Source: DATFVJ01 sp963826515
GTDB taxonomy: Bacteria; Actinomycetota; Actinomycetes; Streptosporangiales; Streptosporangiaceae
Direction: 5' to 3'
Length of the DNA stretch: 64,000 nt
NCBI GenBank assembly: GCA_963826515.1
Contig: CAWGXI010000002.1
Span: forward strand, 558,001-622,000
Shown: in pieces, positions 17,123 to 24,854 of the stretch
How the letters are laid out: every line of letters starts with the position of its first letter
How positions within the stretch are numbered: the stretch's first letter is position 1
Program-made: the position numbers and the translations under genes
The notes under the pieces: generated by a model
Database searches by the model: none
Seen by the model: only the letters and a program-made list of their open reading frames with translations
Told to the model about the DNA's origin: nothing

Positions 17123-17896
17123 ATGAGCGAATTCGACGGCCGTGCGGCTGTCGTCACCGGCGGGGCGTCAGGGATCGGCCTGGCCACGGCGCGCCTGCTC
17201 GCCGCCCGCGGCGCGCAGGTGGCCGTGCTCGACCTCGACATCCCGGGTGCGAACCACGGCGCCGGGGGCCTGCATGCGGTCAAGGCGGACGTGACCGACG
17301 ACGATGGCGTGCGGTCGGCGATCGCCGGCACTGCCGCCGCACTCGGCGGGCTCGACATCCTGGTGAACAACGCCGGAATCGGCGCAGCGGGCACGGTCGA
17401 GGACAACGAGGACGACGAGTGGCGCCTGGTCTTCGACGTCAACGTGCTCGGCATGGCCCGGACCTCGAGGGCGGCCCTGCCGCACCTGCGCGAGGCGGCA
17501 CGGCGACGCGGCCAGGCCGCGATCGTCAATACCTGCTCGATTGCGGCGACTGCCGGCCTGCCCAAACGCGCACTCTACTCCGCGACAAAGGGAGCGGTGC
17601 TCGCACTCACCCTCGCCATGGCGGCCGATCATCTCGGTGACGGGATCCGGGTCAACTGCGTCGCGCCAGGAACGGCGGACACGCCCTGGATCGCGAGGTT
17701 GCTCGACGCGGCCGCCGACCCGGCAGCGGAGCGCGCCGCGCTCGCCGCACGCCAGCCGATGGGCCGCCTCGTCAGCGCCGACGAGGTCGCCGCCGCAATC
17801 GCCTACCTGGCCAGCCCGCTTGCCAGCGCCACCACCGCAACGATCCTCGCCGTGGACGGCGGCATGTCCGGCCTGCGGCTTCGCTCACCCCGTTAG
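17123..17896 (+). CDS. Short-chain dehydrogenase/reductase (SDR)
   Basis: 257-residue NAD(P)-dependent oxidoreductase. TGGASGIG (cofactor loop), NNAG, catalytic Ser in NTCSIAAT and YSATK (Tyr-x3-Lys) are all in place, and the C-terminal DGGMSG is typical. Acidic LDLD after the second strand suggests NAD rather than NADP preference. The ATG at 17123 is the start used (MSEFDGRAAVVTGG). It is divergent from the ThiO-like gene with a 130-base gap, and the substrate is unknown. The gap to iolB (17897-18171) shows no gene. Confidence 0.9.
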   Translation: MSEFDGRAAVVTGGASGIGLATARLLAARGAQVAVLDLDIPGANHGAGGLHAVKADVTDDDGVRSAIAGTAAALGGLDILVNNAGIGAAGTVEDNEDDEWRLVFDVNVLGMARTSRAALPHLREAARRRGQAAIVNTCSIAATAGLPKRALYSATKGAVLALTLAMAADHLGDGIRVNCVAPGTADTPWIARLLDAAADPAAERAALAARQPMGRLVSADEVAAAIAYLASPLASATTATILAVDGGMSGLRLRSPR

Positions 17897-18171
17897 TGAC
17901 CCGTCCAGGTACCGACCCAGACGACGGCGCCAAGGCTCGTGACCGCGAGCATGGCGATGGGCGCCTCAGACGCAGCCGAGTACGTCGCACGGTAGCGGGC
18001 TGACGCCTAGCGGCAGGCCCGTGGCGGGCAGGCACCTGGCAGGTACCGCCTTCGGCGCCCGGACGCAAACGGGGCATCATGGACGGGCAGTCGTGCTGCA
18101 CGTCATGCAGCGACCCGGCCGGACAGCGCACGCGGGTGCATTGACATTGACACCGAGCAAGGAGCAGCCCA

Positions 18172-19116
18172 TTGGCGAAGCGACGCACGCTCGTGGCGCC
18201 GTCGGTACCAGGCGGGCCTGAATCGCCGGATCGGCGGACAGACCTGATCTCGCTGTCGGTGGCAGATCTGATGACCGGCGAGACGCTCGAACTTGGCGGC
18301 GCCGAACCGGGCGGCGCCGAACCGGGCAGCACAGAACCGGGCAGCACAGAACCGGGCAGCACAGAACCGGGCAGCGGCGAAGCGGGCAGCACCGGATCAC
18401 GCCGGACCGAAGAAACGGCTGTCGTGATACTCGCCGGCGTGGTCGAGGTGGCCGCAGGGTCCCGGCCGCTCGGCCGCGCTGGCGGGCGCCGCGACGTCTT
18501 CGAGGCACCGGGCGACGCGATCTACGCTCCACCCGGCGTCACGGTCTCTGTCACCGCTGCGGACGGGCCCGCGTCGCTCGCGGTTGTGAGCGCGCCCGTT
18601 GACGGTGCGGCGGCTCCGGCGCAGGCCCGGATCATCACCGCCGCCGGCCAGCGGATCGCCGATGTCGGCAAGAACAACTGGCAGCGGACCGTGCGCACGA
18701 TTCTCGGGCCCGAGCACCAGGCCGGGCGACTGCTGCTTGGTGAGACCATCAACCCGCCAGGCAACTGGTCCTCCTATCCGCCGCACAAACATGACACGCA
18801 CGAGCCGCCGCGTGAGGTCAAGCTGGAGGAGGTCTACCTGTTCAAGGTCCATCCCGCTGGCGGCTTCGGTGTGCAGCTTCGGTACGGCCCTGAAGGGGAA
18901 TCCTGCTGCACCGTCCGCGACGGCGACGCGGTCGCGATCCGTTCCGGATATCACCCAGTCGTAGCCGCGGCCGGTTACCGGCTCTACTACCTGTGGGCGA
19001 TGGCTGGCGAGGGCCGCGAAATGATCCCCTACCTTGACCCTGCGTATGCCTGGGTACAGCAGGGCGGCGAGCCACCGGGCGGCGAGCCACCGGGCGGCGA
19101 GCCACCGGGACGCTGA
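18172..19116 (+). CDS. iolB: 5-deoxy-glucuronate isomerase
   Basis: myo-Inositol catabolism isomerase of the cupin superfamily. Diagnostic IolB sequence runs through GETINPPGNWSSYPPHKHD (metal-binding His), EEVYLFKVHPAGGFGVQLRY, RSGYHPVVAAAGYRLYYLW and MIPYLDPAYAWV. The start is a TTG at 18172 with AAGGAG 8 bases upstream. Two low-complexity additions are unusual: EPGST pentapeptides (about residues 43-72) and three EPPGG units at the C-terminus. No other iol genes lie nearby, so it is orphaned here. Confidence 0.92.
   Translation: MAKRRTLVAPSVPGGPESPDRRTDLISLSVADLMTGETLELGGAEPGGAEPGSTEPGSTEPGSTEPGSGEAGSTGSRRTEETAVVILAGVVEVAAGSRPLGRAGGRRDVFEAPGDAIYAPPGVTVSVTAADGPASLAVVSAPVDGAAAPAQARIITAAGQRIADVGKNNWQRTVRTILGPEHQAGRLLLGETINPPGNWSSYPPHKHDTHEPPREVKLEEVYLFKVHPAGGFGVQLRYGPEGESCCTVRDGDAVAIRSGYHPVVAAAGYRLYYLWAMAGEGREMIPYLDPAYAWVQQGGEPPGGEPPGGEPPGR
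18290..18400. repeat. 15-bp in-frame repeats in iolB
   Basis: Units of 15 bp (GGCAGCACAGAACCG and variants) encode GSTEP/GGAEP pentapeptides in the first quarter of iolB. A second 15-bp set (GGCGGCGAGCCACCG, three copies) lies at 19065-19109 at the 3' end. Both keep the frame. Confidence 0.88.
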
Positions 19117-19192
19117 CACCGCTGGCCGGGCGACCCGGTTGTCAGGCGGCACAGCTGGTCAGGCAGCGAAGCCCGTTCGTCGACGCGACCGG

Positions 19193-19783
19193 TCACTTAC
19201 TGACGTTGCAACGCACGCCGTCGAACAGGCAAGCCGAAGGGACGCGTGCCTGGCCGGTCCCGGCGAAGGTGACCGCGAGTGTCGTGCCCTCGCGCAGCTC
19301 GCCGGCCTCGCCTAGCGGCTTAATGATCACGCTGCCGTCACTGCCCGCATGCCAGGTCGCGTTGGCCATCCAGGCGATCCGGACGCCCGGTAGCCTGACC
19401 GACAGCCACCAGCGGCCGTCCGGCGGGCCGCCATGGTCGGCAATGGAAAGCTCCGCGACGAAACCGCCGGCAGAAGACGTCGAGCGGTAGGTGATCTGGA
19501 TCTTTGACCGCGATTGCGGCCGCCGCGGCGAGGACCCTGTGCTGGCCCGCCCTGGTGAAGGTGACGGCTGCGCGCTGCCCCGGGCGGCGCCTGCGGCCAT
19601 CGACTTGCCCGAGGTCCTCGCGTCCGCGGTGTGGCCGGAGCTTGGCCGCGCGCACCCGTCGACCGTGCATTTCGGGCTCGGGCGCGAACTGCTGAAAGTG
19701 AAAACCGTCTGGGTGGCGCCAAAGGCCAATACGGCCATGGCCAGGATACTGACGCTGAACACGAACGTCGGCGTCACCATCAT
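19193..19783 (-). CDS. Membrane-anchored protein with a CBM2-like (cellulose-binding) domain
   Basis: 196 residues. An N-terminal hydrophobic segment (FVFSVSILAMAVLAFGA, about residues 7-23) acts as membrane anchor or uncleaved signal, then comes a Ser/Pro/Arg-rich linker (about 30-95), then a beta-sandwich resembling CBM2: GGFVAELSIADHG, PDGRWWLSVRLPGVRIAWMAN, and a C-terminal Cys pair (ACLFDGVRC). No catalytic domain is present. Start taken at the ATG 19783; an upstream open frame is unsupported. An AT-rich stretch (19900-19980), with TATAAA on the minus strand at 19905-19910, may hold its promoter. Confidence 0.65.
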   Translation of the reverse strand: MMVTPTFVFSVSILAMAVLAFGATQTVFTFSSSRPSPKCTVDGCARPSSGHTADARTSGKSMAAGAARGSAQPSPSPGRASTGSSPRRPQSRSKIQITYRSTSSAGGFVAELSIADHGGPPDGRWWLSVRLPGVRIAWMANATWHAGSDGSVIIKPLGEAGELREGTTLAVTFAGTGQARVPSACLFDGVRCNVSK

Positions 19784-19983
19784 CCGGCGCAATGAACCGC
19801 CGCCACAGGCGCGCTGACCAGCCGTCTCGGCCTGCGCCGTGGCCGTTCGGCGGTGCGCAGGCCTGATCCGGCTACTACGCCAGCGGTTTCGATGCATCGG
19901 GCGATTTATACCAAGCAAGTGGTGTTCACGGCTAGTAAACCCGAATGTTATTGTTTGATTACATTAAGTGACTAGATGATACG

Positions 19984-21009
19984 TCAGCGGAAATGCTCCC
20001 AGCCACCCCGGCGCTTGTATCGCTTTCCGTCCACCAGAACCCCGGCGGACGTGCCTGTTGCCGGTGCCCTGACATGGCCGATGACCGACCAGCGCGCGGG
20101 CAGGGTCACGTCAGGCGGGAACGCCGCGGCGAACGCGTGATCCTCTCCCCCGGTGAGCATCCAGCCGACGGCCGAAGTCCCCGCCACGGCCTGGCCCGCC
20201 CGCGCCGCGCGGGCCACCTCCCGCGGCCGGGGCCCGCCAGCGGCAGCCGTTATGATCAATTCGGCCGCCACGCTCAGCGGGCGGCTGCCGGGCAGCAGGG
20301 CGGAGGTCAGTTCGATCAGGACATCGCTCGCCTCGGCCACATGGCCGAGGTCGGCAAGCAGGCCATCACTAACATCGATCATCGCGGTAGCGCCGCACCG
20401 GGCCGCCTCCGGGCCCGCGTCGTACGAAGGCCGCGGGCGCCGGTGAGCGGTGAGCAGTTCCTCTGGGCCGGTCAAGCCGTGATCGAGCAGCGCAAGGCCG
20501 GCGGCGGAATGACCGAGCGCCCCCGCGACCGCGACCACGTCCCCCTGGCCAGCGCCCGAGCGGCGCACAGGCGCACGGCCCTGCAGGTCGCCGAGCGCCG
20601 TCACCGCAATCATGATCTTGTCTGCCGCTGCGACGTCGCCACCGACGATGGCCGCGCCGCCGCGTGCGCACTCGGCGGCGAGCCCGGCGGTGAACTCGTC
20701 TGCCCAGCTCACCGGGAGCTCCGGCGGGGCGGCAAATGCTACGAGCAATCCGGAGGCCACCGCGCCCATCGCGGCGACGTCAGCGAGGCTGCGCGCCCCT
20801 GCCTTGTGGCCGACGTCACGCGGGCCCGACCAGTCGCGGCGGAAATGCTGTCCCTCCACCAGCAGGTCCGTGGTCGCGACCACCCGGCGGTCCGGCGCAC
20901 GCAGCACCGCGGCGTCGTCGCCGATACCCAGGATGACGCGGCCGCCCGGCGGGAGCCCGGCGGAAATCCGGGCGATCAAACCGAATTCGCCAAGCTCTCC
21001 GATCGTAAT
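19984..21009 (-). CDS. thiL: Thiamine-monophosphate kinase, apparent ATT start
   Basis: Last step of thiamine pyrophosphate synthesis. Motifs: GIGDDAAVL, VEGQHFRRDWSGPRDVGHKA, IVGGDVAAA, MIDVSDGLLADLGH and TGGEDHAF. The conserved N-terminal GELGEFGLI lies upstream of the first TTG (20979), so the start must be earlier. No ATG, GTG or TTG exists in frame there; an ATT at 21009 stands 5 bases after a perfect GGAGG. I therefore annotate 341 residues from ATT (rare, known from infC); ACG at 21006 is the other option. Followed upstream by Lrp-like and DUF3515 genes on the opposite strand. Confidence 0.93.
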   Translation of the reverse strand: MTIGELGEFGLIARISAGLPPGGRVILGIGDDAAVLRAPDRRVVATTDLLVEGQHFRRDWSGPRDVGHKAGARSLADVAAMGAVASGLLVAFAAPPELPVSWADEFTAGLAAECARGGAAIVGGDVAAADKIMIAVTALGDLQGRAPVRRSGAGQGDVVAVAGALGHSAAGLALLDHGLTGPEELLTAHRRPRPSYDAGPEAARCGATAMIDVSDGLLADLGHVAEASDVLIELTSALLPGSRPLSVAAELIITAAAGGPRPREVARAARAGQAVAGTSAVGWMLTGGEDHAFAAAFPPDVTLPARWSVIGHVRAPATGTSAGVLVDGKRYKRRGGWEHFR

Positions 21010-21161
21010 TTGAACCTCCAGAAAGCCGCCCTGCCGCGGGAATGTCCGCCTAGCCCGGCGGGCGCCGTAGGCCCCAGCGCAACTACCAGCCGGGGCTCTA
21101 CGGTAGCGTGGCGTTTCCGGTTAGTGGTCACTCTGGTCTACTCCGCCCCTGGGAGGACGTC

Positions 21162-21395
21162 ATGGTCCAGGCCTACATCCTCATCCAGACCGAAGTCGGC
21201 AAGGCAGCCGACGTCGCCATTCGGATCGGGAAGATCCCGGGCGTTACCCAGGCCGAGGATGTGACGGGCCCATACGACGTCATTGTGCGAGCCGAGGCGG
21301 CCAACGTCGATAATCTCGGCAAACTTGTAGTCGCGCAGATCCAGGCCGTCGACGGCATCACGCGCACCCTGACCTGCCCCATAGTGCATATCTGA
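21162..21395 (+). CDS. Stand-alone Lrp/AsnC ligand-binding (RAM) domain protein
   Basis: 77-residue protein consisting only of the Lrp/AsnC effector-binding and oligomerisation fold (VQAYILIQTEVGKAADVA to GITRTLTCPIVHI), without the helix-turn-helix. ATG at 21162 has GGAGG 6 bases upstream. It is a conserved neighbour of thiL in actinomycetes. Such SraA-like proteins may bind small ligands and modulate full-length Lrp proteins. Confidence 0.88.
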   Translation: MVQAYILIQTEVGKAADVAIRIGKIPGVTQAEDVTGPYDVIVRAEAANVDNLGKLVVAQIQAVDGITRTLTCPIVHI

Positions 21396-21458
21396 GGCGC
21401 CGTCACGCTGTCCAGCCACGCGGCGCGATCCACGCAGGCCAGAAGCACGCTCACCCGG

Positions 21459-21968
21459 GTGACGGTCACGGCTGCCGCCGCCATGGCGGCCGCGGTGGCC
21501 GCTGGGGCCGTGGCCTGCCTGCTGCTCGCCGGTTGCGCCTCCGGTGGTGCGGGTCACGGTGATGCGGCGGTCCGGCTCGTCGCGCCCAGCCCGGCGCCGG
21601 ACGCGAGCAGGTACTGCGCGGCGCTCGCCCGCACGCTCCCCGCACGTCTCGACGGTCATCGGCGCCGGGCGGTGAGCCCGGGCTCCGCGCTCACCGCCGC
21701 GTGGGGGAAGCCACCAATCGAGTTGCGCTGCGGTGTGCGGCTCCCCGCGGCGCTCACCCCCACGGCGGAACTCACCGTGGTGAACGGCGTGTCCTGGTTC
21801 CCGCAGCCGCCAGGCGCGGCCACGCCAACGCGGTTCACCGAGGTCGGGCGCGAAGCCTACGTCGAGCTCACCATCCCGGCCAGCTACGCCCCCGCTGGCA
21901 CGATCCTCGTGGCCGTCAGCAACGCGCTCGCCCCGGTAATACCGGCCAAAGCGAGCGGCCAGATCTGA
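21459..21968 (+). CDS. DUF3515 lipoprotein
   Basis: 169-residue exported protein. Residues about 1-26 are a signal peptide ending in the lipobox LLAGC, so it is likely anchored by a lipidated Cys. The following domain has the DUF3515 pattern RYCAALARTLPARLDG, AWGKPPIELRCGV, NGVSWFPQP and YVELTIPASYAPAGTILV. Function unknown. GTG start at 21459; it lies 63 bases after the Lrp-like gene. A short repeat element follows 8 bases after the stop. Confidence 0.88.
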   Translation: MTVTAAAAMAAAVAAGAVACLLLAGCASGGAGHGDAAVRLVAPSPAPDASRYCAALARTLPARLDGHRRRAVSPGSALTAAWGKPPIELRCGVRLPAALTPTAELTVVNGVSWFPQPPGAATPTRFTEVGREAYVELTIPASYAPAGTILVAVSNALAPVIPAKASGQI

Positions 21969-21975
21969 GTTGACC

Positions 21976-22039
21976 GCGAGGGCGTGTCTCGTAGATCTCG
22001 GTGCGCCGCCAAAGATCTGCTGGACACCAGCGCCCTAAC
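21976..22039. mobile_element. Short derivative of the GGGCGTGTCCCGTAGATC repeat, stem-loop between convergent genes
   Basis: AGGGCGTGTCTCGTAGATCT on the left pairs with AAAGATCTGCTGG...CACCAGCGCCCT on the right around a very short core: the two terminal repeats of the long element with the interior deleted. It lies exactly between the convergent DUF3515 and cofC genes. Its right-hand CTA (22035-22037) is the TAG stop codon of cofC. It probably works as a bidirectional terminator. Confidence 0.8.
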
Positions 22040-22688
22040 CGGGGCCACGCAAGAGCCGCGCCGCCAGCGGTGCCGTCGCGGGACCCAGGCCGAGCGCGGC
22101 CGCTTCGCCCAGATCGGCCGCCGTGTCCACATCGCGGCGCAGCCCAGGCAGGTCATCACGGCCGATCTCGCGGGCACCCGCGGCCACGTGGTTGCGCCGT
22201 GAACCCGGACCGAATCTCGGCCGGAACGGGATGCCGGGCCGGGTTGTGTAAAGCGTCGTGCCAAGCCCGGAACTATCGGGGACGATCGCCTGCGGCCAGC
22301 GGGCCGCCTGCTCCAGTGCCCGGTCGAGCTCGGCCGGCCTGAGCGCGGGCAGGTCCGCGGAAAGGGCCGCGATTCCTGACCCTGGATCGCGGCACGCGGC
22401 CTGCGCCGCCCCGTATTCGAGCGCCGGATTCAACCCAGCATCTGGCCCGTCACCGACCACCGTGGCGCCAAGCCTGCCAAGTTCCCGTGCGGCGAGTTCG
22501 TCGCCGGTGACGACGATGACGTGCCGTACCCGCGGGCACCCGAGCGCGGCCCGGACCGTGTCTGCCGCGACGGCAAGAGCGAGCGCAGGCCTGTCCGCGC
22601 CTGCCAGCGCGGCCAGCCGGGACTTGGCCCGGTGCAGCAGCTTGACCGGGACCACAAGTGACCACGTGAGCGGGCCCTCAGCCCTCAT
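22035..22688 (-). CDS. cofC: 2-phospho-L-lactate (or phosphoenolpyruvate) guanylyltransferase
   Basis: Coenzyme F420 synthesis: activates 2-phospholactate or PEP with GTP. 217 residues from the ATG at 22688 (AGGA 7 bases upstream; the GTG at 22707-22709 would add seven residues). Nucleotidyltransferase marks: SLVVPVKLLHRAKSRLA at the N-terminus, GDGPDAGLNPALEYG, ALSADLPALRP and PDSSGLGTT. It is divergent from plsC. Its stop codon lies inside the flanking repeat element. Confidence 0.92.
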   Translation of the reverse strand: MRAEGPLTWSLVVPVKLLHRAKSRLAALAGADRPALALAVAADTVRAALGCPRVRHVIVVTGDELAARELGRLGATVVGDGPDAGLNPALEYGAAQAACRDPGSGIAALSADLPALRPAELDRALEQAARWPQAIVPDSSGLGTTLYTTRPGIPFRPRFGPGSRRNHVAAGAREIGRDDLPGLRRDVDTAADLGEAAALGLGPATAPLAARLLRGPG

Positions 22689-22769
22689 GCGATGATCCTG
22701 CCTCGACACTATGCGCGCTGAACCGCGAGACTAGGTTACGTGCGGGGATACTCAAGGCAGGAGGCCGGT

Positions 22770-23573
22770 GTGGCGGGAAAAGAGCCGGATCAGGGGTACT
22801 CGTATTCGCGCGCCTGGCGGATGGTGTCGGTCATCCTGTTGCGGCCGTCCCTCAGGATGCTGCTCAAGCGCGACTGGGCGGGCCAGGAGAACATCAGGAA
22901 CATTCCGCGAACCGGCGGGCTGATCCTGGCGCCCAACCACATCTCCTACGCGGACGTGTTCGCCATGGCCCTGTTCAGCTACGAGTCGGGCCGTTACCCC
23001 GTATTCCTGGCAAAGGACGCTGTCTTCCAGATTCCTGTGGCCGGCTCGATCGTGCGCAAGCTTGGCCAGCTGCCCGTCTACCGGGGCCAGACCGACGCCG
23101 CGCTCGTGCTCAAAGATGCCGAGCGTGGCATCGCGGACGGCGCCTGCGTCATCGTCTACCCCGAGGCCACCTGCACCCGCGATCCCGACCTGTGGCCGAT
23201 GACCGCGAAGACGGGCGTCGCGCGCCTCGCCCTCAGCACGGGTGCCCCTGTGATCCCCATCGCGCACTGGGGCGCACAGAACGTGCTGCCCTATGGCAGT
23301 AAGAGGCCCCGCCTCTTCCCGCGCAGGGTCATCCGCATGGTGGCCGGGCCTCCGGTCGATCTGTCGGAGTTTCGCGGCAAGCCGCTCAATGCGCCAGTAC
23401 TGCGGGCGGCCACGACAGCCGTGATGCGTGACGTGACCGGGTTGCTTGCAGGGTTGCGCGCGCAGCAGCCACCAGCCGTCCCTTACGATCCCCGCGCGCG
23501 CCGTAAGGCAGACCCGGGCGCGCCGCGGCCGCTGAGTGGTCAGGCAGGCGGCGGAAGGGCCGGCCAGGGGTGA
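22770..23573 (+). CDS. plsC: 1-acyl-sn-glycerol-3-phosphate acyltransferase
   Basis: Membrane-associated acyltransferase making phosphatidic acid. The HxxxxD motif is NHISYAD, motif III reads VIVYPEATCTRD (a variant of PEGTRS), and PVIPIAHWG is motif IV. 267 residues from the GTG at 22770, with AGGAGG 5 bases upstream; the GTG at 22740 precedes that ribosome site. The stop codon overlaps gpsA (GTGA), so the two phospholipid genes are coupled. Confidence 0.93.
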   Translation: MAGKEPDQGYSYSRAWRMVSVILLRPSLRMLLKRDWAGQENIRNIPRTGGLILAPNHISYADVFAMALFSYESGRYPVFLAKDAVFQIPVAGSIVRKLGQLPVYRGQTDAALVLKDAERGIADGACVIVYPEATCTRDPDLWPMTAKTGVARLALSTGAPVIPIAHWGAQNVLPYGSKRPRLFPRRVIRMVAGPPVDLSEFRGKPLNAPVLRAATTAVMRDVTGLLAGLRAQQPPAVPYDPRARRKADPGAPRPLSGQAGGGRAGQG

Positions 23574-24574
23574 AGGCAGCCGTCCTCGGCGCGGGCTCAT
23601 GGGGCACGACGTTCGCCCAGGTTCTGCGCGACGCGCAGACCGAGGCGGTCGTCCTTGCCCGCAGGCCAGAACTCGTCAAGGCGATCACGCAGCGGCACGA
23701 AAACCCCGACTACCTGCCCGGCATCAAGCTCGATCCGCGGCTGCGCGCGACCGCCGATCCCGCGGAAGCCCTCGACGGCGCGGACATTGTCGTCCTAGCT
23801 GTCCCCGCGCAGTCGCTGCGGCAGAACCTGACCACCTGGGCGCCGCACATCCCCCCGGCCGCCCACCTGGTCAGCCTCATCAAGGGGATCGAGATCGGCA
23901 GCTGCAAACGGATAAGCGAGGTCATTGGCGAGGTGCTGGCGCCGGCCGCTGGCCAGATCGCGGTGATCAGCGGGCCCAACCTGGCCAAGGAGATCGCGCA
24001 GCGCCAGCACGCCGCGACCGTCGTCGCCTGCGCGGACCAGACCGTCGCGCAGCGACTGCAGCGCGCCTGCCACACAAGCTATTTCCGGCCCTACACCAAC
24101 CCGGACGTCATCGGCTGCGAGCTCGGCGGCGCGGTGAAGAACGTGATCGCCATCGCCGTCGGGATCGCGATCGGCATGGGCCTTGGCGACAACACCAGGG
24201 CGCTGCTGATCACGCGGGGCCTCGCCGAGACCGCGCGTCTCGGTGCGGCCCTCGGTGCCGATCAGCACACCTTCGCCGGACTCGCCGGCCTGGGCGACCT
24301 GGTCGTCACGTGCAGCTCGCCGTTGTCACGAAACCGCACGTTCGGCGAAAACCTTGGCCGGGGGATGACGTTGCCCCAAGTCATCGCGGGCACGAGGCAG
24401 ACCACGGAAGGCGTGAAATCGTCGGGCTCCGTCCTCGAGCTCGCCCGCAAGCACGACGTGGAGATGCCCATCACCGAGGTCGTGGACTCCGTGATGCGGG
24501 AGGGGCTGCCAGTGGAGAAGGCGGCACAGCTGCTCGCCAGCCGTTCCGCCAAACCTGAGCGTTACGGGCTCTGA
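23570..24574 (+). CDS. gpsA: NAD(P)-dependent glycerol-3-phosphate dehydrogenase
   Basis: Reduces dihydroxyacetone phosphate to sn-glycerol-3-phosphate for phospholipid synthesis. GAGSWGTTFA is the cofactor loop, then ISGPNLAKEIAQ, the catalytic Lys in GGAVKNVIAIAVGIAIG, and AGLGDLVVTC with SRNRTFG. 334 residues, normal length. The GTG start overlaps the plsC stop by 4 bases. Confidence 0.96.
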   Translation: MKAAVLGAGSWGTTFAQVLRDAQTEAVVLARRPELVKAITQRHENPDYLPGIKLDPRLRATADPAEALDGADIVVLAVPAQSLRQNLTTWAPHIPPAAHLVSLIKGIEIGSCKRISEVIGEVLAPAAGQIAVISGPNLAKEIAQRQHAATVVACADQTVAQRLQRACHTSYFRPYTNPDVIGCELGGAVKNVIAIAVGIAIGMGLGDNTRALLITRGLAETARLGAALGADQHTFAGLAGLGDLVVTCSSPLSRNRTFGENLGRGMTLPQVIAGTRQTTEGVKSSGSVLELARKHDVEMPITEVVDSVMREGLPVEKAAQLLASRSAKPERYGL

Positions 24575-24603
24575 CGGCGAATGGACAGGCGACGCTGAGT
24601 CAC

Positions 24604-24785
24604 GGCAGCTGGGTCCTGGCAGCTGGGTTCTGGCAGCTGGGTTCTGGCAGCTGGGTTCTGGCAGCTGGGTTCTGGCAGCTGGGTTCTGGCAGCTGGGTTC
24701 TGGCAGCTGGGTTCTGGCAGCTGGGTTCTGGCAGCTGGGTTCTGGCAGCTGGGTTCTGGCAGCTGGGTTCTGGCAGCTGGGTTCT
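24604..24785. repeat. 14-bp minisatellite, exactly 13 copies
   Basis: Thirteen 14-bp units GGCAGCTGGGTTCT, identical except one base in the first copy. The high identity suggests recent expansion. It fills most of the 280-base gap between gpsA and ddl. Confidence 0.96.
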
Positions 24786-24854
24786 GGCAGCAGAGTCACG
24801 GCAGCGTATCGAGCGGGTAAGGTCAGGCGCTGCGACTAGATGCGAGGAGGCGGC

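Noticed and set aside
17002..17565. 190-residue N-terminal part of the ThiO-like open frame
   Set aside because: It lies antisense to the SDR gene and shows no conserved sequence; the FAD motif begins only about 30 residues after 16992.
24604..24785. CRISPR array
   Set aside because: Units are directly adjacent with no unique spacers and no cas genes; it is a tandem repeat. The same applies to all other arrays in the window.
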